DNA from: a virus
Reading direction: 5' to 3' (one strand)
Length of the DNA: 23,713 bases
Virus record (IMG/VR): IMGVR_UViG_3300025146_000068
Coordinates: 1-23,713 of that record
The position numbers and the translations under genes are program-made. Each line of letters opens with the position of its first letter. Within the stretch, counting starts at the first letter, position 1. Below, in pieces: positions 8,166 through 17,129 of the stretch. The notes beneath the pieces were generated by a model. It was not told the origin of the DNA. It searched no databases and saw only the letters and a list, made by a program, of their open reading frames with translations.

Positions 8166-9755
8166 CTAGTCCTCTCCATATACGTAGAATCTACCCAAGG
8201 CGTAGAGTGCTGCGATCTCAGCATCAGACAGGACTCTGCTGAATGCCAAGGCAGGTCCTAGCTTGGCATTTGTAGTTACGAGACCGCTCCCCCCTCCCCA
8301 TGTGGGTTGAGCAGTTATGGCACTGATGAGAGTGGCGATCGCAACCTTGGACATCGCAGCACCATTAAGACTGAGACCAAGGCCATTGACATCCCAGCCA
8401 ACAACCAAGAAGGCGTAGTCATTGTTCGTCGGTGTGTCACCAGCTGTCCTAGTCACTGTCACACCACTACGCGTATACACCGCAGTCCATAGATTGCTAG
8501 CACTATCCCAATACAAGCTGATAGTGTTACTGCCGTCTTGGCGCCAGTCGAAGACCAGCGCTCCATTGGATGGTTCCACTGCCCCAAATCGAGCCCAGAC
8601 AGCGATACACCCGGCCTGCGAGTCCAACGCCAACAGACCACCAGTCATGTAGCCAGAAGCTGCTGGGAGCCACATTGAGGTGTAGGTCCACGGATGGCTT
8701 GTTACCGCAGGGAATGTGCCAGCGCCGGTCTCGGCTAGTTGAGCTGTCACGTCGGCGCTTACTGCCTGATCGTCATCCCCCTCCCACAAGAACGTATTGA
8801 TCTTGGATTCGTAGTCTGGACGTATGGTCCACGTGATGTTGAGCACACTACCTATCTGCTTCGTAAAGGCAGGTGTCAGCTCTGCCCGGGCGAGACCTGT
8901 CCCTGCCGGTTTGAAGGTTCGCAGGTTATCGATGCGAACAGTGACGGGGTGAGTCTTCGTGACAGATAGCTCGAAGCGAACGATGGCGGTCTTGTCCGGG
9001 CTACCGGTGATTGTGGCCGCTGTCAGATCTAGATCGAAGTAGTTCCAACCATTCACCAAGCCGGAAGCTGCCACCGTCCATGCCCACTGGTGCTGTCCGG
9101 TCGTGATGCTGGACGATAGCTGTATGGCAATATTCCCAGAGAGCTTGGTCTTGTCATCGACATAGAACCAGACCTGCAGAGCCGTGTCAGCCAAGGAGAT
9201 ATCGGCAGAGAGCGTGGTCTTCTTGAAAGTCAGATCAGCTGGTCCAGCTCCTGAGCTAGCAGACTCCAAGCTGCCCGTCCCCTGCATCCTGTCCGAAGTC
9301 TCCACAGATAAGGTTTGACCGGCGCCGGTGCTCCAACCAGTTATTGCATCGAGAGCGTCAAGGATTACAACAACTGCATCGGCACTGAAGAGCATGACCT
9401 CTTCAATATCCCCTGCGATCTCAGCCGCACCAAACACTGCTCGGTACCGAGTCCCATCGGACAGTACCTGTGGGGACGTAGCCAGATCCTTCCGGAAGAA
9501 CTCGTCCACCATCTCAGTCACTGTCTTCTGGTTCACGCTGGCAGCCTCTTGGCCGGCACCGATAGCCAAGAAGCCAGGCAGTACGGAACTCTGCCCTGCC
9601 AGCCACTTGGATATCTCGTTGCGGAAGGCGTATGTCACCACGTTGTCTAGCACTCTGGTCGTACGTAGAATCAGTCCCCCCGCAGTAACCTCCTCCAGCT
9701 CCAGTTCTATGGTGCCGCGGGGACGAGAGAGAGCTATCTGATCCGTTATTGCCAT
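8166..9755 (-). CDS. Tail-tip/adaptor protein with inserted CBM-like domain and C-terminal LamG domain
   Basis: 529 residues from the ATG at 9755-9753. That start has GGAGAAGGTG about 6 bases upstream and overlaps the end of the preceding gene by 10 bases. The open frame reaches back to 9818, but the extra 21 residues lack this support. Residues 1-126 (to IEEVMLFSAD) and 286-320 (GTGLARAELTPAFTKQ to NITWTIRP) look like two halves of one phage adaptor domain. Between them sits a beta-sandwich segment, about 131-280 (WSTGAGQTLS to VTVRIDNLR), similar to carbohydrate-binding modules. Residues about 355-529 match a LamG or concanavalin-A-like fold, including the ending AFSRVLSDAEIAALYALGRF. Role inferred: glycan-binding tail-tip protein connecting baseplate and fibres. 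Confidence 0.88.
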   Translation of the reverse strand: MAITDQIALSRPRGTIELELEEVTAGGLILRTTRVLDNVVTYAFRNEISKWLAGQSSVLPGFLAIGAGQEAASVNQKTVTEMVDEFFRKDLATSPQVLSDGTRYRAVFGAAEIAGDIEEVMLFSADAVVVILDALDAITGWSTGAGQTLSVETSDRMQGTGSLESASSGAGPADLTFKKTTLSADISLADTALQVWFYVDDKTKLSGNIAIQLSSSITTGQHQWAWTVAASGLVNGWNYFDLDLTAATITGSPDKTAIVRFELSVTKTHPVTVRIDNLRTFKPAGTGLARAELTPAFTKQIGSVLNITWTIRPDYESKINTFLWEGDDDQAVSADVTAQLAETGAGTFPAVTSHPWTYTSMWLPAASGYMTGGLLALDSQAGCIAVWARFGAVEPSNGALVFDWRQDGSNTISLYWDSASNLWTAVYTRSGVTVTRTAGDTPTNNDYAFLVVGWDVNGLGLSLNGAAMSKVAIATLISAITAQPTWGGGSGLVTTNAKLGPALAFSRVLSDAEIAALYALGRFYVYGED

Positions 9756-9997
9756 TTGGCACCTTCTCCCCAGAGAACGTTGTTGGAGACTCTTGACCAT
9801 GTAGTTACAGCACCCCACTTCGGCGTCAAGGAGGGCTGGGTGTCATCCATCACAACCCTGTCAGCTGTAGGCGGCTGCTCTGGCAAGTCCCTAATACGCA
9901 CAGTCGTGGAGTGAGGAGAGCGTTTGAAGGTCCGGTTATGACGATCAAACAGCTCTCTCAGAATTCTTGTCAGTTCGGAAGTACCACGAAGAGACAT
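9746..9997 (-). CDS. Small conserved-looking tail-cluster protein, function unknown
   Basis: 83 residues. The start at 9997 is preceded by GATAGGTGA, a plausible ribosome binding site, and lies 7 bases after the stop of the hub-like gene. Its last 10 bases overlap the next gene's start. The N-terminal 30 residues are helical and basic (SELTRILRELFDRHNRTFKR). The C-terminus is Trp-rich (PKWGAVTTWSRVSNNVLWGEGAKW), resembling small siphophage proteins encoded beside tail-tip genes. There is no signal peptide or membrane segment. Tight packing and overlap make it very likely to be real. A tail-tip assembly accessory is possible, but no family is recognised. Confidence 0.75.
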   Translation of the reverse strand: MSLRGTSELTRILRELFDRHNRTFKRSPHSTTVRIRDLPEQPPTADRVVMDDTQPSLTPKWGAVTTWSRVSNNVLWGEGAKWQ

Positions 9998-10004
9998 AGT
10001 TCAC

Positions 10005-11399
10005 CTATCCCATAATTGCCCTGTTGGCAAACTCAACGATAGTCTCGAAGACAACACCGTCTGGCTGATCCTCGGCTGGGAGAACCTGCTTGGTTACTTG
10101 CTGTACCCAGACTGGTATGTCCACCTTCACTGCTGTCTTCCAGAATGTCTCTGCATCGAAGAGATCACGCTTGGATGACTTCAGGTCAAAGGTCTGTCCA
10201 GCTTTCCAACCCTTCAGTTGCTGCGTGCGAAATGTGCCTGTAACCTCAGGCCAAGCTGTCTGTGTCAGTAGTATCAGCCCATAGGCCTCAGCTGACTCTT
10301 GGCTACCGAGCCTGGCACCATCCAAGGATTCCATGTGTTCGTATATGCCGGCGGTGCCTTGACCCCATGTCAGGCCCTCCCTGTCCGCCATCATCTTCTG
10401 GCTGTCGATGTCCTCAACCATGAAGACGATGTCCTCGCGCATAGGCTTGGTGGTCACCTCGATGATCTCGTTGGGTTCGAGCACGACCTTGTCCTCTGAG
10501 TCGAGAGGAAATCTGATACCAACGTTGAGCAAACAAACGTAAACTGTGTCTGGATCCCCACGCAGAGTGCCCTCAGCCGCGTCCAGAGGGTCAAGAGCGG
10601 GGTTCCACATCTTGGTGCTACCATCAGGCTTCTTGGAGACAACACTGGTGGTCCCTACGCCCTCAGGCTCTTGGAAGAGGGAGAAGAACGAGGCGACACC
10701 GTCACTGATAAAGGTGTCCTGCCTGCTGTCCGCGTCCGGTACAACCCCATCCTTGAGGAAGATCCTGTTCTTGACTTGGCTGGCATCTTCCTGCCACGCC
10801 ATGTCTCCTAGCTGCAGGTCGGTGTCCACATCGTACTGATTACCAGTCAGGGGAGAGATGAAGTCTGGAGGAGGGATGAAATGCAGGACTTTGTCCACAT
10901 CGATGTACCAGACGTAGCCGCTGAGAGTGGCCAGCTGGTCTAGGATGGATGACACGGTCGAGTAGTCATACTGCTGCTCCGGGATCAGCACCCCGTCTTG
11001 TATCTGTGTTAGATCCACGGCGAACTCTGGTGCGAAGTCGCCAAGCACCTCTTTGACGATGTCGCCGGCCAAGCTGGGGCCAATCTCTTGGATTACGACA
11101 AGCTGTCTGTCGAGCCGTCTGCTCCAATCGTTGCAGGTTATCTGGTAAAGATAAGCATCAGGGTTGATGAGACGAACCTCTTGGGCTGTTGTCACCTCTC
11201 CTGCGAACTCAATGGAGCCGTCGACGTCAATGGAGACCTCGTTGCCAGACACCGGCCGATTGGCTATATCTGCAGAGAGGATGATCATATCGAACTGAGC
11301 CGTATCCATACGGGCAGGGATGGAGTCTCGGATCTCAATAGTCTCCATCCGCACCCTCAAGGTTTGATCCACCCCATCGATGGTAATCGTGACAGGCAA
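10005..11399 (-). CDS. Tail hub-like protein (gpD/gp44-type), TTG start
   Basis: 464 residues. The codon before the TTG at 11399-11397 is TAA, so no start lies further upstream; AAGGAG at 11409-11414 is 9 bases before it. The TAA belongs to the 40-codon gene. The protein is beta-rich. Residues 1-100 (ITIDGV, IEFAGEVT at 63-70, YLYQITCNDWSRRLDRQLVV at 83-102) fit the first domain of phage hub proteins, in which a strand-rich barrel leads into a conserved W-x-R-x-L-D-R region. Residues about 120-180 (YSTVSSILDQLATLSGYVWY) fit the next hub subdomain. It follows the tape measure, as hub proteins usually do. Role inferred: the trimeric tail-tip hub closing the tube. No lysozyme or peptidase motif is seen. 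Confidence 0.8.
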   Translation of the reverse strand: MPVTITIDGVDQTLRVRMETIEIRDSIPARMDTAQFDMIILSADIANRPVSGNEVSIDVDGSIEFAGEVTTAQEVRLINPDAYLYQITCNDWSRRLDRQLVVIQEIGPSLAGDIVKEVLGDFAPEFAVDLTQIQDGVLIPEQQYDYSTVSSILDQLATLSGYVWYIDVDKVLHFIPPPDFISPLTGNQYDVDTDLQLGDMAWQEDASQVKNRIFLKDGVVPDADSRQDTFISDGVASFFSLFQEPEGVGTTSVVSKKPDGSTKMWNPALDPLDAAEGTLRGDPDTVYVCLLNVGIRFPLDSEDKVVLEPNEIIEVTTKPMREDIVFMVEDIDSQKMMADREGLTWGQGTAGIYEHMESLDGARLGSQESAEAYGLILLTQTAWPEVTGTFRTQQLKGWKAGQTFDLKSSKRDLFDAETFWKTAVKVDIPVWVQQVTKQVLPAEDQPDGVVFETIVEFANRAIMG

Positions 11400-11522
11400 T
11401 TAAGGAAACTCCTTGAGGCCTGTAGAGGCCACCAGAGGGCCGTAGGACAACAGAGGGCCACTCCACCTATCGGCTGTGATAAAGACGCCCGTATCGTCGC
11501 ACTCAGCTCGTCTGGGTAGCAT
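11400..11522 (-). CDS. Small 40-residue protein between tape measure and hub
   Basis: ATG at 11522-11520, then 39 further sense codons and TAA at 11402-11400. The protein begins MLPRRAECDDTGVFITADRW and ends LVASTGLKEFP. AGGAG at 11530-11534, inside the end of the tape measure gene, is 7 bases upstream. The gene fills the space between its neighbours almost exactly: 3 bases after the tape measure stop and directly abutting the TTG of the hub gene. No transmembrane segment or known domain is visible. The fit, the ribosome binding site and the coupling argue that it is translated. A small tail-tip or tape-measure accessory is conceivable, but this is only context. Confidence 0.7.
   Translation of the reverse strand: MLPRRAECDDTGVFITADRWSGPLLSYGPLVASTGLKEFP
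11409..11414 (-). promoter_or_regulatory. Ribosome binding site that fixes the TTG start of the hub gene
   Basis: On the minus strand AAGGAG ends 9 bases before TTG (11399-11397). Both lie within or directly after the end of the 40-codon gene, so translation of the two genes is likely coupled. Confidence 0.6.
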
Positions 11523-11525
11523 CAA

Positions 11526-14500
11526 CTAGCTCCTCACGAACCCTCTTCTGTACGTGCCGCGGAAGACTCGCATCTGGTGCTCGGTGACGATCTCAGCCAG
11601 CTGCTTCATCCCACCCTGGCCTACAACGTTGCCAATCTGGTAGGTGTTGACGAAGGTGACCGGAGCTTGGGCTCCAGTGTTGCCGGCAAGAGTACCCATC
11701 AGGCCCCTTGTCTGCTGATTGCTGAGCACGCGGCTGCCTGTAGGAACAGCGACAATCTCCTCGCCCTGCTCACCCACCTTGATGAGACCGCCAGCTAGAC
11801 CACCCAGTGCCTTGCTCTTCAGCCCCTCAAGCGACTTGATAGCAGTATCCAAGTTGGGGATTCCGATAGCACCCAAGATAAACTTGGTGAAGAAGCCACC
11901 CGGTATCTTGTTGAGAACCTTCAGCAGCCCAATGACTGCATCTAGCAGGGTGTTCTTAATAGACTTAACGGCACTACCAAACCCGCTGGCGATAGCACCC
12001 CCTAGACTGGATCCAACACCACTGAGTGTAGTCACCACACTACTTACCTTACGCGCCGTGCCTATGACAGCTACCTTGGCCGCATTCAGAGCCGCGACAA
12101 TCACTGCTCCCAAGTCTCCGAGACCTGACTTGAATCCGCCCAGCACCTTGCCTCCAAGCGTTACCGCTGTGTTGTAGACATCGGTGAACTTGTCCTTCAT
12201 CCCTTGGATCAGCCCGGCAACCTTGCCCGTAGCCCATGTCAGGAGATTGCCTACACCGGAGGCGAGACCAGACACGATCTTTCCTCCTAGTGTTACTGCT
12301 GCCGTGAAGACTGCGGCCACGGCGCCGGTAATCGCAGAGATGATCTTACCCATGGCAGTAGTTAGCAGAGCCAATAGCTTCTGCGGCAGCTTGGCGAAGT
12401 AACCGACGATATCATCGATCAGGTCTGGAATGATGGAGGCACCCACCAGCTCCCTTGCCAGCATCTTGAAGAAGTCGATTACAGCGTCAACCAGCTCAGA
12501 CACGTAACCAACAACCTTGCCTGGGAAGTCCTTGAAGTAGCCAAGAGCCGCATCGAGAGTGTTCGTAACTATTGCGACAAGGCTTCGGCGGAAGATATCC
12601 CAGACTGCCTCGATGTTATTGAGCCCTATCTCAAAGACGCCGGTTATGACATCCATGAACCCCGAGACCGTACGCTCTACCATGCGTAGGGGAGTAGTCA
12701 CGAGACGGACGAAGTCTCTCCAAGCCCTTCCCCACTCACCACTGAGCAGGTGTCCGACCAGCGAGACCATGGCTGCCAGGCCCTCCCCAAGGGCTATGAT
12801 CGGAGCCATAGCGACCTTGAAGAGTCCCCTAAGAACTTTCAGGGCCGGGGCCAGTGAGCTGGAGAGGAAGTCTACCAGCTCTTCGAATGCGATCACTACA
12901 ACATCGTTGACTGTCTTCGCTAGTAGTCTAAAGAGTACTATGTGGAAATCGAGTACGGGCTGAATCTCTGCCTTGAAGATCCTAGCTAGCCCGCCCAATG
13001 CAGCAATCAGGATTGGCAGCACCGGCCCCTTGCTGAAGTCGCTGATTCCCTTGAACAAGACACCGAACGAGGACAAGAGTTCAGATGTAGCCCCGCCCAA
13101 ATCACGCAGTGGTCCGAGGAAGCCAGAAAGTACACCCAACGAAGGACCCAGATCGGGCAGAGTCAGAGATGGCAGTGCCAGAGAGGGCAAGCTGATACCG
13201 CTTAGAGCCTCACGCAGCTGAGCCGGAAGCAATCCCTTCAAGAAGCTCCCTAGCTTTCCCACGCCCTCTGTGAATGCTTTCTTCACACGGTCGTCAAGGA
13301 AGATGTCCAAGGCCACGGAGGCAATAGCTCCGATTATGGCACCGGCGACGGCGCCTACGACGGTACCGACACCTGGGAATACCGCGGACCCAACAGCAGC
13401 CCCAGCCAACGCCCCACTGATGGCTCCGAAGATAACATCGGAGACGATCAGGGCCAGTCCTTGGAACTTACCCGGTACGAAAGCTTCAATCATGCTGCGA
13501 GTGAAGATCTCAGCTATCAGCAGACCTATGTTCAGCTTGGTGAACACGGCCCTCAGCATGGTCGGGATGTCCCGTATGACTAGCATCAGGCCAGCCTTCA
13601 GGCTGGAGCCGAGGATACGGAACGGGGTGGTAATCGGTGCCATCGCCAGTCGGCCGGGAGCAGTCATGCTTTTGAGGATCGTCTCGATGAGAGTGTCGGA
13701 TTCTTCCTTTGCTATCTTGGAGATGACGCGCAGGCGGAGCAGGTCACCCAGAGGATCAGTGAAGTCCTTCGTAAAGAACCTAACGACTCCCTTGCCTAGA
13801 CGCCCCGCGGCCGCTGCCCAGCGTCTGAGTCCACTCTCAGCTACCTCGTCGGCACTGGTACCAAACATCCGCGCCATGTCGTCAGTAAACTGACCGATAG
13901 CCCTTGCTGCTGGATTCAGTGCTCTCCCTATACGTCTGCCAAGAGCACTACCACCAGCTCCCACGAACCCCTTCACGAAGTCGGCGAAGGCCAAGGTCAC
14001 AGCGTGCAGTCCAATGACCGCCAAGTGCGAAGGCTTGCCCAAGGAGAGCAGACCATCTGCCAGGTCGACAGCGAAGTTCTTCAGCTTGGCGAACTGACCG
14101 CCGAGGTTCAAGGACTTGAGCATCTGAGCAAGAGCCCGGAGCTGGTCGATAACGGGCTTGATAAGTTGGAGGAAGCGGCGGAAGGCGCCGGCAGCCAGAT
14201 GGATGAAGGCAGCTAGCTTGACGAGAGCTGCCGACAGCAGCACTGCCAACTTCAGCGCTAGCAGAAGGCTGCCCACTACCAGAACTCCAATCGTCTTGCC
14301 AAACTTCTCTGTGTCAGGAACAAGGAGCTGCATGGCCGTACGCATGTTGGTAAGGAACTTGTTCCACAGCCTCTGCGCCGGCTCGGAAGCCTTTAGGCCT
14401 CGCACGAGTAGGGAGACTGTATTGAGAAGGTTAGCCAGACCATTCATGGCCGGCGCCAGCACGTTCCTTGCGAACGGCTCAGTGACATCCCTGACGAAGC

Positions 14501-17126
14501 CGTTGAAGGCCTCCCTGACCCTGTTCAGTGCGCCTGGCAGCGTTCTTGCATAGTCCTCAGCAGCACCCTTGTAGCGCTGAAGGAGGTTGATAACAAACTC
14601 AGCTCGCTCAGATCGGCTGGCCTCATTCAGCTTGTCCAGATTCTTGTTAAAGATCTCCGGGATGACACCCATGGTGTCACCAAGAGTCTCCAGTGATCCA
14701 CGCTGACGTCCAATTGCACTGGTAAGAGTATCTGTGGCCTGTTCGAAGCTAAGGCTGAAGGTACGAGCAAAGTCGGCTACGAGGTCCCGGTTGGCAAGCA
14801 GCGGACCGAGACCCTCTCTTTGCATCTTCGTCAGACCGGATGTGGTGTCGTCCAAAGCGAAGCCGAAGCGTCGCACGAGCACCTCGGCGGCTCTGAAGAA
14901 GGCACCCACCTCCCGGGCACTCCCCAGCTGCCGCATCATCTGGAAGCGAAGCACCTGCATAGCAGCACCGGCCCCCTTGGCGCCAGCAATGAAGCCGGTC
15001 CAGAGCTTCATCACTCCGCCAAGAACAAAGGTCAGTGCGGTGAAGGCAAGCATCACCCGGACGACAGTGAAGCGCATGAAGATAAGGCCAAAGCCCGCAA
15101 ACATGAGGTTACCGCGGAGAAGGGCCAGTGCTGTCATCACGCCCTGGGTTGCTGACTGGAGGAAGAGGAGAGCTTGGGCGCTAGTTCCCGTGTGCGAAGC
15201 AAAACCACGGTGGGCCATCTGTACTTCGCGCAGACGGTTCTTCTGTGCTTCCAGTAAATCACTGGTATCGGTCAGGATGGGCACCTGAGCAGCTAAGCTT
15301 GCTCGTACCCCAGCTGGCAGTCCTCTCTCCTGCGCCAGTCCCTGTGCTTGGGCTCGGAGACTCTCAACAGCCTCAGAGGAGATATCTCTACCTGACCGGG
15401 AGATCCTCTTGAAGGTGTTGTCCAGCTGAGTGAGAGGGGCAACAGCAGCCATCGCCTCCTGAGCTGTCTTGGCTAGCTCACTCCCCATGCTTTGCATTGC
15501 CGGTAGGGACCGCCTAGAGACCTCAGTGCTAACGCTGGCCAGTTTCTGGGCCATGGTGTCGAAGTTGCTGGCTATCGACTCCAGTGCCGGCGCCAGTTCT
15601 GGCTCCACGCCGGCCAAATTGCGAAGAGACAGAGAGAGCTTCTCCAGAGAGCCTTGTGTCACCGACCCGGACTGCTCGATGCGAGATAGCTGCTGGGCGA
15701 TGTCCTCAGCCATCTGCGCAGATTGTGGCGCCTCTGGCATAGAGATGGATGCAGGCACCTGCTGTAGCAAGTCTCGAAGGGCCGTGACTTCCGGCCGGAG
15801 TGCGGCAAAGGCTCTGGTGCCGGCTCTGTTGAACCTCTCGACCCGGTTACCAAGGAGATCTACATCCGCAGTCACTTGCTCGATCTCGCCAGAGACGCCT
15901 GCGAATTGATCCTCAGCCAAGCGGGCTAGGTTACCAAGTCCGGATATCTGGCTAGAGGAGACTCTGCCCTCTCGATTGAAGCCCCTCAGTATCTTCTCAG
16001 CAGAGGACAGCGTGTTGACATACGGAGCTAGAGCTTGGTGGGCACTCAGGAGAGATTTTATCTGGTCTTCAAGAACCGAAACGTTACGTCGATCCTCGTC
16101 TGTGAGTTGTCTGCCCGCTGTTGCAGCCGCATCCTGCTCATCTCGCAGACGTTGCAGCTCGCCACCTAGAACTTGGATGCTGCGGGAGACAGTCCGGTAC
16201 ACAGCATCAAGCGTCTCCCCCGGCTGTGCGAGACTCTCTATGGACTTACGGACAGCATCAGCGTTGATCGCACGAGTATCTATCCTGAAGCCACCCAAGC
16301 CGGCACGCACTCGCTCTAGGCTCTCTATGATCGCAGGATCAGCAGGAACCTGCTTGAGGGCATCCACTATCTCTTCCAACGAGTCCCGTATCTCAACCGA
16401 CTGCCGCCTCAGCTGCGGAGAGACGCGCTCGAGACCTCGTACGATATTACGGCCCAGATCTGAAGCAGCACTCGCCAGATCTGGTCTTCCTAGCTCACGC
16501 AGCGACTGCTGCACGTTGGCGACCATCGCATTGACACGCTCGGCGAGTCGTGGAGAGACCTGCCCGCCGGCAGAGATCCTGGCAAGCTCTCTCTCAAAGG
16601 TGCGTATTGGGACAAGGGACTGCTTCAGTCGCGCAGCTTCCTCAGCCACGCTGGCAGCCATATCTCGTAGAGGCTGAACGATCCCACCCGCACCCGTGAG
16701 AGTGCCACGTGTCATGCTCACAAGCCCGCGGGCCATGCGCTGGGCATTCTGCTCGACATCTGTGCTTATTCTGTCAAGCTCAGAGGCCAGACGAGCACCG
16801 AGATCTCGGACACGATCAGCTGCTTCCTTGTTACCCAGCTGTAGAAGTGACTGAACGATCTGTCCTGTCTGGGCCCTGACCTGCTCCGCTGTGCCTCGAG
16901 GGACAAGGCCCGTAGCAAAGATCCTGTTCAGGCGCCGCTGGAAGTCCTCTACAGGAACTGCAGCGGTTGCCAGCCCAGCAGTCATCTTGGAGATGTTCAC
17001 AGCAGGAGCAGCAAGCTTCTGCCTGCCGGCTGACTGGAAGGCACGGTTGACGTTGAGGACCTCACGAGCCATAGCCCGGAGGTTCTCGAGACCAGAGACC
17101 TGTGCGCCTATACGAAAGTCAGGCAT
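11526..17126 (-). CDS. Tape measure protein
   Basis: 1866 residues, the longest gene here, sited after the tail chaperones as is usual. It acts as the ruler and scaffold inside the tail tube and is ejected with the DNA. Residues 1-640 are mainly helical and hold several degenerate repeats. Strongly hydrophobic stretches lie at about 651-710, 945-985 and 1225-1277 (GALAGAAVGSAVF, then GAVAGAIIGAIASVAL), plausible membrane-interacting parts. Residues 1611-1675 hold two AVTLGGK(I/V) units. Near the end, GLIKVGEQGEEIVAVPTGSR (about 1781-1799) is the classic tape measure C-terminal motif. At roughly 1.5 angstrom per residue the tail would be about 280 nm. There is no recognisable lysozyme or peptidase domain. 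The start is 3 bases after the previous stop. Confidence 0.96.
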   Translation of the reverse strand: MPDFRIGAQVSGLENLRAMAREVLNVNRAFQSAGRQKLAAPAVNISKMTAGLATAAVPVEDFQRRLNRIFATGLVPRGTAEQVRAQTGQIVQSLLQLGNKEAADRVRDLGARLASELDRISTDVEQNAQRMARGLVSMTRGTLTGAGGIVQPLRDMAASVAEEAARLKQSLVPIRTFERELARISAGGQVSPRLAERVNAMVANVQQSLRELGRPDLASAASDLGRNIVRGLERVSPQLRRQSVEIRDSLEEIVDALKQVPADPAIIESLERVRAGLGGFRIDTRAINADAVRKSIESLAQPGETLDAVYRTVSRSIQVLGGELQRLRDEQDAAATAGRQLTDEDRRNVSVLEDQIKSLLSAHQALAPYVNTLSSAEKILRGFNREGRVSSSQISGLGNLARLAEDQFAGVSGEIEQVTADVDLLGNRVERFNRAGTRAFAALRPEVTALRDLLQQVPASISMPEAPQSAQMAEDIAQQLSRIEQSGSVTQGSLEKLSLSLRNLAGVEPELAPALESIASNFDTMAQKLASVSTEVSRRSLPAMQSMGSELAKTAQEAMAAVAPLTQLDNTFKRISRSGRDISSEAVESLRAQAQGLAQERGLPAGVRASLAAQVPILTDTSDLLEAQKNRLREVQMAHRGFASHTGTSAQALLFLQSATQGVMTALALLRGNLMFAGFGLIFMRFTVVRVMLAFTALTFVLGGVMKLWTGFIAGAKGAGAAMQVLRFQMMRQLGSAREVGAFFRAAEVLVRRFGFALDDTTSGLTKMQREGLGPLLANRDLVADFARTFSLSFEQATDTLTSAIGRQRGSLETLGDTMGVIPEIFNKNLDKLNEASRSERAEFVINLLQRYKGAAEDYARTLPGALNRVREAFNGFVRDVTEPFARNVLAPAMNGLANLLNTVSLLVRGLKASEPAQRLWNKFLTNMRTAMQLLVPDTEKFGKTIGVLVVGSLLLALKLAVLLSAALVKLAAFIHLAAGAFRRFLQLIKPVIDQLRALAQMLKSLNLGGQFAKLKNFAVDLADGLLSLGKPSHLAVIGLHAVTLAFADFVKGFVGAGGSALGRRIGRALNPAARAIGQFTDDMARMFGTSADEVAESGLRRWAAAAGRLGKGVVRFFTKDFTDPLGDLLRLRVISKIAKEESDTLIETILKSMTAPGRLAMAPITTPFRILGSSLKAGLMLVIRDIPTMLRAVFTKLNIGLLIAEIFTRSMIEAFVPGKFQGLALIVSDVIFGAISGALAGAAVGSAVFPGVGTVVGAVAGAIIGAIASVALDIFLDDRVKKAFTEGVGKLGSFLKGLLPAQLREALSGISLPSLALPSLTLPDLGPSLGVLSGFLGPLRDLGGATSELLSSFGVLFKGISDFSKGPVLPILIAALGGLARIFKAEIQPVLDFHIVLFRLLAKTVNDVVVIAFEELVDFLSSSLAPALKVLRGLFKVAMAPIIALGEGLAAMVSLVGHLLSGEWGRAWRDFVRLVTTPLRMVERTVSGFMDVITGVFEIGLNNIEAVWDIFRRSLVAIVTNTLDAALGYFKDFPGKVVGYVSELVDAVIDFFKMLARELVGASIIPDLIDDIVGYFAKLPQKLLALLTTAMGKIISAITGAVAAVFTAAVTLGGKIVSGLASGVGNLLTWATGKVAGLIQGMKDKFTDVYNTAVTLGGKVLGGFKSGLGDLGAVIVAALNAAKVAVIGTARKVSSVVTTLSGVGSSLGGAIASGFGSAVKSIKNTLLDAVIGLLKVLNKIPGGFFTKFILGAIGIPNLDTAIKSLEGLKSKALGGLAGGLIKVGEQGEEIVAVPTGSRVLSNQQTRGLMGTLAGNTGAQAPVTFVNTYQIGNVVGQGGMKQLAEIVTEHQMRVFRGTYRRGFVRS

Positions 17127-17129
17127 TGT

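Noticed and set aside
9756-9818. N-terminal extension of the LamG-bearing protein to 9818
   Set aside because: The extension would lie inside the preceding gene and has no ribosome site, whereas the ATG at 9755 has a good one.
15976-16677. Plus-strand ORF of 233 codons (and others at 12559-13893)
   Set aside because: Shadows of the tape measure gene; their Arg/Ser-rich composition is typical of the reverse frame of helical, Leu-rich coding DNA.
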